This document shows, piece after piece, positions 41,101-46,224 of a DNA stretch of 64,000 nt. The notes below the pieces were generated by a model. It saw only the letters and a program-made list of their open reading frames with translations, was not told where the DNA came from and did not search any database. The stretch comes from Teredinibacter haidensis (GTDB lineage: Bacteria; Pseudomonadota; Gammaproteobacteria; Pseudomonadales; Cellvibrionaceae): the NCBI RefSeq assembly GCF_014211975.1, contig NZ_CP060084.1, positions 1,364,001 through 1,428,000 of the forward strand, read 5' to 3'. Made by a program: the position numbers and the translations under genes. Position 1 is the stretch's first letter. Every line of letters begins with the position of its first letter.

Positions 41101-43660
41101 TTGTTGTGCACGCGTACGGAAAAGTGGCCAAAGTCTGAAAATTTGGTTAGATACTAATGGAGGCTCTTTCGTTTGGTCTGAATTTAAATGGCAGGGACAG
41201 ATACTTAAATCGCTTATCCTCTGCGAACCGCTAAAAGCCAAAGAGGCAGAGTTGAGAATAATTCTGGCGGCAGAAGAGGAAGACCTTATACCGGATTATG
41301 TTGCTTATGCAGATAAGCCAGAGGAGCTTTCAAAACGACTTCAAAAGCGCGGTTTACGCGCGATGCCAAAATGGAAGCTTACAAGTGCGAGAGATGTTAA
41401 GCGTAGCCTCAATGAACAGATGAATGTATTTGAATCCAGTCTTATATCTGGCAAAGTCGAAACGCGCTTCCCGTACAGCCCTATGCAAAAAGAATTATTA
41501 CAGTGGAAAACTAGAGACGATTTTGAATGGGTGTCTGTCCGCGGATATTTCACACCGCAACACTTGCAAAAAGCATTCTATAAGCTGATGTGCGAACAGG
41601 ACATGCTTCGTGTTTTAAGCGATGAGGGTAGTCAGGAGTGGCTATTAGTCGATAAAAGTGCTTTAAGTGGTAATTTTCCATGGGTCGATCTGTCTGGATA
41701 CAGTGCTGGAAAAGCTGAAAAGCTAATGAAGCTGTTGTTTAGACAGCTCCGGCAAAAGCAATGTAAATCGACATTACCCTATATGGGGGTTTGGATAAAA
41801 CGTTCGGATACACTTCATCAGTTGATAATGATGGACGACCATATGATTTCTGATGGATCATCTTCGGCATTTATTCAACGGCGCCTGGATGAGCTCGTTA
41901 AGGATAGAGCTTTGGGTGTCCATCATTGCTATCGAGACTACATTCGCGAAGTTTGGAAAAACACTGGTGACGAAACTTGTACTGCGGTCATCGAAAACCT
42001 TGAATTAGTGAAGACCGTAGCTTGTGTAAAGCCTACTAACCAGAGGTTAACGGCCCGGGAAAATAAGAAATTACGTAGTAGGCTGATAAAAGTTCCGATG
42101 AAAGACGGCGAAGCCGCTGTCGATCAGGCTTTCAATTGGTTTAAAAAATTGGTTTTCGATGTATTAAATGTCAAACAATTTGTAATGGTGATGAACCACT
42201 ACGGTCGACAGCTTAACGATACAACATATTTCGACCAGGTTGGACTGTTTATGGACAAAATTCCACTGCTCGTTAATGGGGATACGCAGTTACAACAATT
42301 GAGTAACAAGATAGAGTATTTAGTTAAAAACAGCATTAATTTTATGGCCTTGGAAAAATCCGGGAATGAAATTATCCAACAATCTTTCCCCGGACTTAGT
42401 CATGAAATCCTCTTCAATTATGAAGGGGAGATAGGAGAGCATGATGTTATGCACGAAATTCTTTCCGAGCAAAAGTCCGAAGAAAAACTTAAACAATATT
42501 GTGGCATTTTATTTGAGGCTTACAGCCTGAATAGCGATTTAATTATTCATTGCGCTTTCCGCGGAAGCTCCGATGATGAAGAACGTTTGTTGAAGGTGAT
42601 CCCAGGGGAAAACTTTAATCCCACTAGTGTCAGTAGAAACACGCATAAATCAAATGATGAATCGATCAGTGTGATCCAAAATGAAGGGCTATCTAGCAAC
42701 AAAGGGGAGAACATGAAGTATTCAATAGAGGTTAACGACGTTAGGAAGCATTATGGAAGCTTCGAAGCTGTTAAGGGGGTAAGTTTTAAAGTCGAGCAGG
42801 GTATATGTTTCGGGATTCTCGGCCCAAATGGCGCTGGGAAAACTTCCCTGCTCAGTATGATAGAGGGTATATCAAAAATCACGTCAGGAAGTATTAGCGT
42901 GCTTGATATGGATGTCGCCACGAAGATTAAAAAAATTCAACCCCACGTTGGAGTTCAGTTACAACAAAATAACTACTTTGAATTTTTAACGGTTGACCAG
43001 CTTTTACGGTTTTACAAAGAGTTGAGATCTGCGAATAACAGAAATGTTTCGGGCGAGTCTGTTGACGAATTATTGGATAGACTCAATCTGTCGGACAAGA
43101 AGAAGTTTAAAGTCGATGAGTTGTCGGGCGGGCAAAAGCAGCGCTTATCCATAGCGATAGCGCTACTTGAAGATCCGGATATTTTGTTCCTGGATGAGCC
43201 GACATCAGCACTGGACCCACACAGTCGTCATGACGTCTGGAAGTTTATAGAGCATCTAAAGAAAGATAAATCAAAAACCATTATTTTGACTACTCATTAT
43301 ATGGAAGAAGCGGAAACTCTTTGCGATGAAATTATGATTATGAGTGATGGGAAAATTATCTCACAAGGGACACCTTCTGACCTCATCAATACACTCAGTC
43401 CGCATCACGACATACACTTGCAATTCGGTCGCGGCGAGTTTGAAACAGATTGTCTGGTTGAGCTTTCCGGCATAATCGATTACCAGTGGGAAAGTCAAGC
43501 AAAGCAGCTCACGATTAAAACGGAAAAATTCACAGAAACCTTAAAAGAAATACTCGATATCAGTGAAACGAAACGATTGGAAATTGTTAACTTCAATATA
43601 AATCGACCTAACCTAGAAGACGTATTTTTATCTAGCACCAAAAAGGAACTCGTAGAATGA
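23198..43660 (+). CDS. Five-module NRPS with terminal C domain, fused in frame to an ABC ATPase
   Basis: The frame encodes 6820 residues. Order by residue: C-domain C-terminal remnant (~1-220), A1 (~225-700), PCP1 (Ser749), E1 (HH at 930), C2, A2 (~1700-2220), PCP2 (Ser2259), E2, C3, A3 (~3235-3745), PCP3 (Ser3793), C4, A4 (~4305-4815), PCP4 (Ser4855), C5, A5 (~5385-5895), PCP5 (Ser5938), an unassigned ~120-residue stretch, terminal C-like domain (~6088-6482), ABC ATPase (6506-6820). Ten-residue specificity codes read by eye: A1 DAAVAAAVLK (possibly aromatic), A2 DVYWMGGSFK (Val-like), A3 DAGALAAILK (possibly aromatic), A4 and A5 DIWELTADDK (Dab). Two E domains predict D residues 1 and 2. The ATPase has GPNGAGKT (from 6542), LSGGQKQR and ILFLDEPT. 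No thioesterase is present. The start is ATG 23198, with a weak ribosome site. The Dab calls are firmest; A1-A3 are tentative. Confidence 0.95.
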   Translation: MSTKLESAKNVEELLQYLEAENNASPLQDASRSRQSLDGFWVQSFKMIPEANSIIEFLSAWHSVLNWLRYDNKPILTCVLSSEGTRTLPLISHVDNKTSFGDMRRSLGHQWLENESKWPYINELPSKIQDEMKCHSVSVSDDFSEDSQSEFSLIYGRDRFTIRAAKSIFSEQYVVAIGKLLCFSQGNDSGNLISKMSLSESSKFELAYSSGKQLSIPGNLIAVFKSQCKKKPQKIAVIDSFREYTYAELDRLSDIWALALSEIGVGAGDNVALAFGRSANMVIAQYAVLKLGGTFVPLDYSLPKARFESMHADANFRCILTENIFEGELSSKAGAIPILMVESIRGSGNIKFNGSGILSSDSAYIIFTSGSTGNPKGVEVSHENLINFVSHFKIEKYVDDMDVCTQFAPFSFDASVAEIHTAILNGKTLLVLSKELIDSPSDLQNYLTRKTCTFAVFPPQYLQQLSPEYLPTLRRLATAGSAPTRDILCKWMPHVNYMNAYGPTETTVLSTAWEAETIPDEHNPISMGNPITNTDVKIINQFGKTLPVGMIGELSISGKGVALGYVNQEELTAEKFILGDDGQRWYSSGDLGCFLDDGQLYFKGRVDDQIKLRGHRLEPGEVESAVSTLVNVDVAAVVVYNVSDQVQLALFLQGTPLTEAEMRRVLIAKIPDWAMPNRIIWQDKLPLTNNGKVDYKRLKATVNSESSVDVVDISYKDELERSVAKIWADVLHRNIIRRDDNFLFLGGDSLTALVVASSLRSKGYSFSSSLLIHQPVFMDFVEAIRNKRKAVDRTYEAEIGSAPLTPIQAWFFQQDLECPQRFCQSLVIEVAEALDVRILTQAVSKLCAYHDILRVSFKEHGNGEWTQNIDSKPSGDVDIKVVTCDETKFGEFSLLEQSSLADDLDIENGPLFRVALLQASKRSRIVFVFHHLLVDTISHSILLSDLQVLYRNPDADIHEVLPGKSLSYFAWSNSLLQDFHNNESLLFEFWKPVIETSKAFPALPLKKGVSGSLQVDIFSFDKPVTDKLLGSATECYRQSPEELLMGAVYLAVSKTFNVSGVGLAVEWHGRDECFAGEQGLDRTTGWFTSIHPLYLDVPTQELSNEELGLFLCALKETRATIPDRGRGFYALQYQSENREIRTNFEGYTGPEIMFNFSGVVQRSADDWEAIPVSAIEMGEGNKNPYCLSVESDIRDGQLSVGLYLDSARWSQQQVTQFKKNLSDSLVRIVSHCSNLENIRRTPSDFPLLSLTNEEVACIPTNVDKAFPLTDMQQTLYRHKEIYQVWMHYEFPHEFQDGAFKAAVQDWVKHNECLRTVIHTWKSGKVAQLVLNEYMPIIASKKVDGASRTPAVEMEIAAQKERVIEFDALAPYGLQVYSSDTNNFSVLLSIHHIIHDGWTIELLIDSLNRFYSKHLGATVELPKKSSACMQDMVQAQLYTAKATDCNAYWDSISWADNYCLLPKRVNADQVKGRQIELLLTELPNDVVASARIQAKQQGVTLNCVFLSAFVCLLRYLGGAHQVRCGVIQSGRPEALFDVDKITGCCVNTLPLVVDFEHTQSLESIINGVHSQLLTLKDSATYPLSKIYKKLKSNIDGDIFDCLFNIESSDYCSSPGEERPKLIGGYESTNYNFIFGLIEKTNAQSEKDYGLRLGFDNSRYTQDMVNSWVDIYVNILTIIGSKSDQSWSQVKPLPAQDMSRVLQWNDTTTNYPSETLLADHFENSVRCSPNKTALAFKNIKITYAELDERTDRLSRLLASKGVGSEVVVGLVSERSLEMVYGILSIIRAGGAYVPIDPKYPEDRVTHMLEELNCSLILLQKAEFSSVIPKGLETEKIVIQDGIQTDVSDLPKVDKRSQHTRQLAYVMYTSGSTGKPKGVMIEQRSIIRLIKNSKDIQFAQDDCILITSAPGFDVTTYELWSALLNGLTLAVIDEDTLLDPVSLSREIIDKQVTFLWVVSPLFNQLIQEKPDLFAPVKRIMIGGDALSPYHINLTRSNCPNLVFINGYGPTENTSFSTYHFLSEDDSEIIPIGRPVTNSTCYIVNPDGHLLPPGVKGELCVGGHGVARGYYNRPELTAEQFYNNPFSDPEDILYRTGDLVSWRMDGLIDFHGRIDFQIKIRGFRVELGEIESVILRVAAVKQAIVLAKNHGNQKRLSAYVVQDCALDVNSSEQFIETLKASLSDELPDYMLPESIILLEAMPLNENGKIDRPRLPDPVYTDGNISRVAPKTDTEKALWEIWKEVLKIDNFGVTDNFYMIGGDSIIAIQVVSSALKCGLKLSTRSLNEHKNIRGLSQLLEEQNNQSGREVELRAPESVSGEQRMLPIHLHFLSSDSVDQHHYNQSALVRLPLGVTQAHLLCVFQALVDRHDAFRLRFRNSPNGWMARYNNEFIEYPEQLGSWLQELDLSQETPEDAEHLLESALLKLQSGLDLKSGDVCRWLLVRDEHSDRLYWVMHHLIVDGISWRILTNDFEMSLSAICNNRAVEIDNKTSSYQSWASKLYEYANSEEIQIQKDWWIQQLLMDSSVLPFDDTSAKRRLEADTAIIEISLSVSDTENLLHRSNQCYQTSINDLLLSALSIALDTWANTQNLRVYLEGHGREELFEDIDLSQTVGWFTTLFPVNVTRINGDIGQQILHIKQTLESIPNKGLGYGVLRYLTQDEELLDLLEEIPEPDLVFNYLGQMDEQAGNQVDELRVEMSTAGGTVSGKRQRMHALGVNGYVKDGVLRFNVDYHREQFRPSTISNFTKYFRSALIDVIKHCIGFDSDKSIPKFDFLSVSREQTETLQETYPTLSDAYPITPMQQGLVLYTQRDNSGAYLTQIRMTIDALDIYRFKKAWEILVARYDIFRTAFVDLGQHNLSQVVSQSVPLNWQELTFSGDDLALDRALNEERVKPFDTTQAPLMRFLILHLDEDQSIFSWTHHHALLDGWSMSIVIQDLIKTYTQLLGGKAVSSYSAPSYKNYIHWLNDRNLKDAEVFWKSQLAGVESADHLPQAKKDIDDNQKGEQRLTTTVLDEPLSRSLQKLARASGFTLSAFIQTAWALLLSKYTGEQDVVFGYAISGRPADLDGVERMVGLFINSLPMRVSLGTGDSLAASIEKIQKQQMDADEHNYVALADIQKWAGLRADTRLFESLVVLENYPLDPSTLNSDTPGTLKILDIQGVEQNDFALNLVVYPGDTMAIKLVYLSGFYDDSTAKTMLAHFCKLLSGMVVRSTSELSQTRLCDLPLLNDEEIQRAVFEWNNSALDIPNTGTIYELIYAQAIDTPKKVALVMDEQSWTYKELLSKVDVYSRWLQSEGVISGDLVAISLPKSPELIACILGTIKLAAAYIPVALDCPKDRLEFIASDANIRALISNSVEKERFKNVEFKVLYCDTLDVKEWQHEKLIGPTIIENTAHHLAYIIYTSGTTGQPKGVAISHKNLINFCFWCRYDSWLKPGERAAQFAPFTFDASVGESFGALMNGAELHLLSESLIENPADVVDYLNRHHIAFTAFPPSYLQQIQTKNLPKGMTLLTAGAAPPIEKVSEWGEQCRYINAYGPTETTILSSVWHYNRETILHGKLPIGRPICNTQMYVVDQYGQLCPPGISGEIYIGGAGVARQYLNNDELTDRQFISDPWRQRNRLYRSGDLGRWLQDGTIEFAGRRDHQVKIRGFRIELSGIEFQLRQQPEVEQACVLAKTVGADKQLLAWIVPKPEVAHSNAVDLVAELRSELRKKLAHYMIPQGFMVVSELPVTANGKIDTKALLTANIDPIYEGGYVAPQGEFQCALTKIWATLLHIDPKKLSTTANFFDIGGHSLLATRMVTEIANQLGVKIEIRDVFEMSNIAKLAELIGSGTTPDALDSISVIDRNKHLPASFSQQRLWFIDQLESGSAQYNQPLFLRLEGCIKIHALQKALDSVVERHEVLRTRFITESGEPHLQIDPTSSVPVKIFDISSISQKEKLVEEGKIIQEEIGIPFNLQDGLKLRTTLIIKSEIESILAITLHHIASDGWSFSLLIEEISALYQEFVTGEVSCLPVLKIQYTDYAAWQRNTLQGKNLEVLSDYWKVQLADLPPAHKIPLDFPRPSTQSYSGEVFVQHIGPELTVALRQLAQKHNTTLFMALQACFSVLFSRYSGEEDIVIGTPIANREQPEVAPLIGFFVNTLVLRNQVSMDMRFDEVLLHCREVALDAYAHQQMPFDLLVEELQPERSLSYNPLFQVMFALENIDSRRKIQLPDLTLAAMENPVQVMAQFDLSLDIAEGNDQLEAVWSYASDLFKASTVERMAGHFEQLLKSVCEHPGCTIGKLPMISSDEKRQLLQEFNLPLQPELFSHSWPELFKSQVLKSPDSIVAVCESQSLTFSDLDRLSLNLAKAFNAMGVGQDCIVGLLEDRGIDLLVMIVAVLRAGAAYLPLDPTQPKNRWLEILNDSSPDLLVVGDNYADQVLWLESSWINPRLATLTEVRNYEYDSTRELQDVALTDLAYVIFTSGSTGKPKGVMIEHQGMINNMLSKVKPLGLSDNDVIAQTASQCFDISVWQFLTAPIIGATVVIFTNETTRDPQALAELLYRHSVSIWEPVPSVIQSILPLGRDLPSLRWVLPTGEALMSGLVERWFRQYPRVPLMNAYGPAECSDDVSFQPIYGPVECVLIGKPVANARLHVVDRDLNLLSIGIIGELAISGPVVGRGYLHREDLTHEAFKINPYTLDKWDNRLYLTGDLVKRHEDGSLEYIGRKDSQVKIRGFRIELGEIESRFSQYPAVKEAVVKVVSVDDDDKRLIAYVVIDPSAKVTVEDLRESIRSELPEYMVPTWLVSLDSIPLTANGKVDTKSLPEPDTSHLHTENYVAPEGDIEHLLAQCWQSVLKVERVGRRDNFFNMGGHSLLVMKLMELLRNQGLNMNVRSIFETEDLAELAESLTRQTDNDLFVAPPNKIPEGCERITPNMLPLIALTDDQITLIANQVPGGHSNIQDIYPLTPLQEGILFDHLVSEVGDTYLASILLGFETKEILDRYLSALRQLIGRHDSLRTAILWEDLPRAIQVVYKNAELETINVDLNPNRDAVEQFEEMMGLEGRHIDLRKAPIVGLMIAKNPENGMWLVLQQQHHLICDQVSMEIEFGDIVAFWNNKGESLEPPVPYREFVAHTMHRAETCDAQEYFRKSLAGVDEPTAPFGLMDIYRGGKSTTEFEYTLATELTQRLRRSAYTLGASPAAIFHLAWGLVLARCCNRDDVVFGTVTSGRLQGTNGADRIFGLFINMLPFRLPMAHLSVADALTFTREKLVELLNYEQAPLVEVQRCSELPGSTPLFSAILNFRHDANRKVDLENVIEGVKLLKAPGDISNYLFDMSVSDEGTGFTLTASIDESIGSERIMGYMCRALNEISRALDDAPETHLLSLPVLSDKEQAQLLSEFNYPFQRNLFSSPWTDLFSDQVAKTPNKIVAECNGDSLTFSELDKKSDNLAKRIIIKGIGKGCIVGLLDNRGLDLLTMIVGVLKSGAAYLPLDPTQPTKRWLEILRDSKPDLLLVGNSFDEEICWLKGEWTAEIIITLNDTEQVVLDDQIELPDIELRDLAYVIFTSGSTGKPKGVMIEHMGMVNNMLTKVAPLGLTEGDVIAQTASQCFDISVWQFLTAPILGAKVVIVDNETTRDAQALVECLSRNGVTIWEPVPSVIQALLPLAHPLPTMRWVLPTGEALVSGLVDRWFKQYPNVPMMNAYGPAECSDDVAFQPITGPVERVYIGKPVPNAKLHVVDRHLALLPVGVIGELAISGPVVGRGYLHRPELTDEVFRANPYAQDELDTRLYLTGDLVKRHEDGNLEYIGRKDFQVKVRGFRIELGEIESRLSQHPGVKEVVVAALANAQGDKYLVAYVIFEGNTFSKEQLSDYLAAELPDYMLPSIYVTLDAMPLNNNGKIDRKSLPEPEISSAQMHEFEKPESEIEIKMAQTWQEILNLEKVGRNDNFFDLGGNSILIIRLLSELKAKGIELHANDIYTHRVLKDCCARVRKSGQSLKIWLDTNGGSFVWSEFKWQGQILKSLILCEPLKAKEAELRIILAAEEEDLIPDYVAYADKPEELSKRLQKRGLRAMPKWKLTSARDVKRSLNEQMNVFESSLISGKVETRFPYSPMQKELLQWKTRDDFEWVSVRGYFTPQHLQKAFYKLMCEQDMLRVLSDEGSQEWLLVDKSALSGNFPWVDLSGYSAGKAEKLMKLLFRQLRQKQCKSTLPYMGVWIKRSDTLHQLIMMDDHMISDGSSSAFIQRRLDELVKDRALGVHHCYRDYIREVWKNTGDETCTAVIENLELVKTVACVKPTNQRLTARENKKLRSRLIKVPMKDGEAAVDQAFNWFKKLVFDVLNVKQFVMVMNHYGRQLNDTTYFDQVGLFMDKIPLLVNGDTQLQQLSNKIEYLVKNSINFMALEKSGNEIIQQSFPGLSHEILFNYEGEIGEHDVMHEILSEQKSEEKLKQYCGILFEAYSLNSDLIIHCAFRGSSDDEERLLKVIPGENFNPTSVSRNTHKSNDESISVIQNEGLSSNKGENMKYSIEVNDVRKHYGSFEAVKGVSFKVEQGICFGILGPNGAGKTSLLSMIEGISKITSGSISVLDMDVATKIKKIQPHVGVQLQQNNYFEFLTVDQLLRFYKELRSANNRNVSGESVDELLDRLNLSDKKKFKVDELSGGQKQRLSIAIALLEDPDILFLDEPTSALDPHSRHDVWKFIEHLKKDKSKTIILTTHYMEEAETLCDEIMIMSDGKIISQGTPSDLINTLSPHHDIHLQFGRGEFETDCLVELSGIIDYQWESQAKQLTIKTEKFTETLKEILDISETKRLEIVNFNINRPNLEDVFLSSTKKELVE
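36110..37640 (+). repeat. Adenylation-domain duplicate, copy 1 (A4, Dab code)
   Basis: The A4 protein sequence is nearly the same as A5 (39350-40880) over long stretches, for example FDISVWQFLTAP and MNAYGPAECSDDV. The DNA differs at many third codon positions. That points to an old duplication held by selection. Confidence 0.85.
39350..40880 (+). repeat. Adenylation-domain duplicate, copy 2 (A5, Dab code)
   Basis: Second copy of the pair described at 36110-37640, with the identical ten-residue specificity code. The carrier domains after them differ more: PCP4 has GGHSLLVM and PCP5 has GGNSILII. The duplicated block is therefore mainly the A domain. Confidence 0.85.
42701..42715 (+). promoter_or_regulatory. 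Possible internal ribosome binding site and ATG for a separate ABC ATPase
   Basis: AAAGGGGAG lies just before an in-frame ATG at 42713 inside the NRPS frame. From that ATG a normal 315-residue ABC ATPase is encoded, beginning MKYSIEVNDV, the usual N-terminus for the family. No stop separates it from the NRPS. The ATPase could thus be made both as an NRPS fusion and as a free protein. The spacing is somewhat short (3 bases after the box). Confidence 0.55.
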
Positions 43661-44784
43661 AGAAGACTTGGATATTTTTTAGGTTAAGAATGTTGCAATT
43701 GAAGTCCGATAAAACAGCGCTCTTTTTCTGTTACGTGTTTCCTGTCATTTTGTTACTAGGGATTGGGTACCCTCTGCAGTTACAAAGTGATCCGAAAATT
43801 GAGCTGTACTACCATGATTCGGCTGTCAACGAGGAAAGCCATGGGTTTATAGAAGCACTTTCGAAACAGAAGTTATTGGAGCTTAAACAGTATGTTGATA
43901 AGGATATATCACCGTACCAGGCAGTTTCGGAGAATGAGATTAAACGTTATATGGAGATTCTCCCTCAGGGTGAATCTCCTATAAAATCCGGTGTTGGCAT
44001 GAAGTTGGAGCCGGCTGAATTTTCGATAGATAAACTTACAACCATTTCGCTTCATTTGACGAAAAACAATATTGACGAAAATAGAATCGAGAATTCTGCA
44101 ATTGCAAGTATTATCAACCGCGTTGCTTCTGGTAATAACGAAACAGAGCTTGATCAATATCTTCTGGAAAGCGACCGACTTACATCGTATTTGGTGACGT
44201 TGCTTCCGGGTTTGATCGGTTTGACTCTAATGATTATCGGGTTTAACGGCTTTGGCTCAGTTCTTATTGAAGAAGAACATCATGGTTTATTCAAAAACAT
44301 TAAGACAATTGATGTGTCGCCTATTCCGTTTTTAGCGGGGCTATTCTTGTCTCGGCTATTGATTTCTTATTCAGTTGCTTTTGGTTTATGTCTTGTTAGC
44401 GTTCTTGTTTTCGGAATTCAATTTAATTTTAACTGGGCACTTTTAATTTTGGTCGTAACTCTAGGTAGTGTGGCCTTTTTGGGTATAGGCTTAGTTATAG
44501 CAACGATTAGCCCATCCACAACGGCGTTTAACGGTATTGTGAACTTTATACAGATGCCGTTTATTGTATTAGGCGGAGTGTTTTTCTCGATCACCTTGTT
44601 TCCAGAATGGCTTCAATATCTATCCATGTCTATACCGCTTACACAACTCAATATAGCCATGCAAAAAATTCTGTTTGATGGTGGATCTATAGATGCTCTT
44701 AAAGATATGGTAGTAGAATTTTCGGTTCTGTTCGGCTGGTGTATTGCGTCACTATTCGTCGCTAGAATGAAGTTTAAGTGGTAA
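43657..44784 (+). CDS. ABC-2 type transporter permease
   Basis: The 375-residue membrane protein has one N-terminal transmembrane helix (~residues 20-37), a soluble loop of ~130 residues and a C-terminal block of about five helices (from ~175). It carries the ABC-2 pattern in which a charged EEEHHGLFK segment follows the second helix. Its ATG overlaps the stop of the ATPase-containing frame by 4 bases, so the pair should form one exporter of the DrrAB/NodIJ type. The likely cargo is the NRPS product, either for export or self-protection. The large extracytoplasmic loop resembles drug-export permeases of this class. Substrate is inferred from location only. Confidence 0.9.
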   Translation: MKKTWIFFRLRMLQLKSDKTALFFCYVFPVILLLGIGYPLQLQSDPKIELYYHDSAVNEESHGFIEALSKQKLLELKQYVDKDISPYQAVSENEIKRYMEILPQGESPIKSGVGMKLEPAEFSIDKLTTISLHLTKNNIDENRIENSAIASIINRVASGNNETELDQYLLESDRLTSYLVTLLPGLIGLTLMIIGFNGFGSVLIEEEHHGLFKNIKTIDVSPIPFLAGLFLSRLLISYSVAFGLCLVSVLVFGIQFNFNWALLILVVTLGSVAFLGIGLVIATISPSTTAFNGIVNFIQMPFIVLGGVFFSITLFPEWLQYLSMSIPLTQLNIAMQKILFDGGSIDALKDMVVEFSVLFGWCIASLFVARMKFKW

Positions 44785-44801
44785 AAAAAGGGTTGGTTAG
44801 C

Positions 44802-46199
44802 ATGGCTTTAAGGCGTTACCCTTTATCAATCTGGGTCAGATTTCTTGTTTTAAGTCTGTCTCTGTGTGAAACAAAAGTTGTCTATGCTCAATTCCAAAAT
44901 GGAGGTTTAGAGAACGATACTACAAAAGATGGAGCCTCCTACAGTGTTCTAGCAGAGGAAGATATTGTCTTTGGCGATGAGTTTGACTTTGTCGGAGACG
45001 AATCGGAAGAAATTTCGAGTGGCGAATCAAAGAGAAAAACGTTTCTCGGAGGTTCTAGAAAGTTTATCTACCAGCATGATTATGCGTATATTTTCACAGA
45101 TCCAAAGGAGGTGGGTAGTAATCGATCCTCACTTCGCTTTCAGTGGAATAGGGTGGCTTTCAATAGACTCTATTTAAACGTAGATATAAAACCAATTATC
45201 TATTTTTCTGGAGATGACGCCCTAGAAGACGGCAACAATATTGACACAACGATAAAAACAAAAGAGTTGTATGCAACCTTAAATGTAGGAGATACCACCT
45301 TTACAATTGGTGATAAAATTGTTGTTTGGGGTGAGGCTGAATCGACCGCCGTCACAGATATTATTAGCCCGCAAAACATTACGGATATGGTTTTCACTAG
45401 TTTAGACGAGTCGAGAATTTCGCAAAGTATGCTATTGGTCGAGCATTACGCGAATACTCATCAATTATCCCTAATTGTGAACCCGAATATAAAATTTGAT
45501 GAGCAACCAGGAATTGCTATCCAGAATGGTTTGCCTAGAGAGGTAGATGACAAGAGCTTTGAGTTAGGTCTTAGATGGAAGGCTCCCATTGGGCTTGGTG
45601 ATTTTTCCCTTATGATTGCTGATGTTATCGACAATAGTTCTATAGAACGATATTCAAATGATATTAATTTGGGTACAGTTTCGATTAGCAACTATTATAA
45701 AAACTATCAAATGTTGGGTGCCGCTGCCAGTCTAAACTTAGGGAATATGGCATTACAAATTGAATCGGCTTTTAATAAAAATAGAGCTCAGGAGTTAGTC
45801 CTTAGAAACTTTGACAGAAATCGATTTCCAGACGGATACGGCGTGAGTGATGAAATACTCTTGGCTGTTAATGTTAACTATCAAGAGAATGGTTTGAGGG
45901 ATTGGAGCGCCGGAATTTTACATACACAATACTTGGATTATTCCGACAGATTTTTGTTGGGCGAGGAAAGTTTAAACGAAATATATTTTGGTGTTTCCAA
46001 TAAATTCTACCACGAACTGGTCACTATTGATGTGGAATACCAATATCAGATTGAATTGGAGGCAAGTATTGCGTATCTATCGACAAGCTATTCTGCATCC
46101 GATAATTTTACCCTCAGTATTGATGTTTTTAGTTTGGATAATATTGAAGGTGGTTTTGATCAAGATAGTGTCACTACACGAATAATATATAATTTTTAG
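44802..46199 (+). CDS. Predicted outer-membrane beta-barrel protein, DUF1302-like
   Basis: From ATG 44802 the protein has 465 residues with a signal peptide (positive start MALRRYP, hydrophobic core, cleavage after VVYA) and ends in NF, the terminal aromatic signature of outer-membrane barrels. Alternating hydrophobic strands run through the body. The segment IGDKIVVWGEAE followed by VTDIISPQNITDMVF resembles the DUF1302 family, which is often found near RND lipid exporters. An in-frame GTG at 44778 overlaps the permease stop, but AAAGGG 9 bases before 44802 and the cleaner signal peptide favour the ATG. A role as an outer-membrane partner of the RND and LolA-like proteins at 19580-23105 is inferred. 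Confidence 0.72.
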   Translation: MALRRYPLSIWVRFLVLSLSLCETKVVYAQFQNGGLENDTTKDGASYSVLAEEDIVFGDEFDFVGDESEEISSGESKRKTFLGGSRKFIYQHDYAYIFTDPKEVGSNRSSLRFQWNRVAFNRLYLNVDIKPIIYFSGDDALEDGNNIDTTIKTKELYATLNVGDTTFTIGDKIVVWGEAESTAVTDIISPQNITDMVFTSLDESRISQSMLLVEHYANTHQLSLIVNPNIKFDEQPGIAIQNGLPREVDDKSFELGLRWKAPIGLGDFSLMIADVIDNSSIERYSNDINLGTVSISNYYKNYQMLGAAASLNLGNMALQIESAFNKNRAQELVLRNFDRNRFPDGYGVSDEILLAVNVNYQENGLRDWSAGILHTQYLDYSDRFLLGEESLNEIYFGVSNKFYHELVTIDVEYQYQIELEASIAYLSTSYSASDNFTLSIDVFSLDNIEGGFDQDSVTTRIIYNF

Positions 46200-46224
46200 G
46201 GTTTTTCCCGTTTTTGGAGAGTAT

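Noticed and set aside
44778..44801. GTG start for the DUF1302-like protein overlapping the permease stop
   Set aside because: ATG 44802 has a better-placed AAAGGG and gives a cleaner signal peptide; the GTG remains a minor option.
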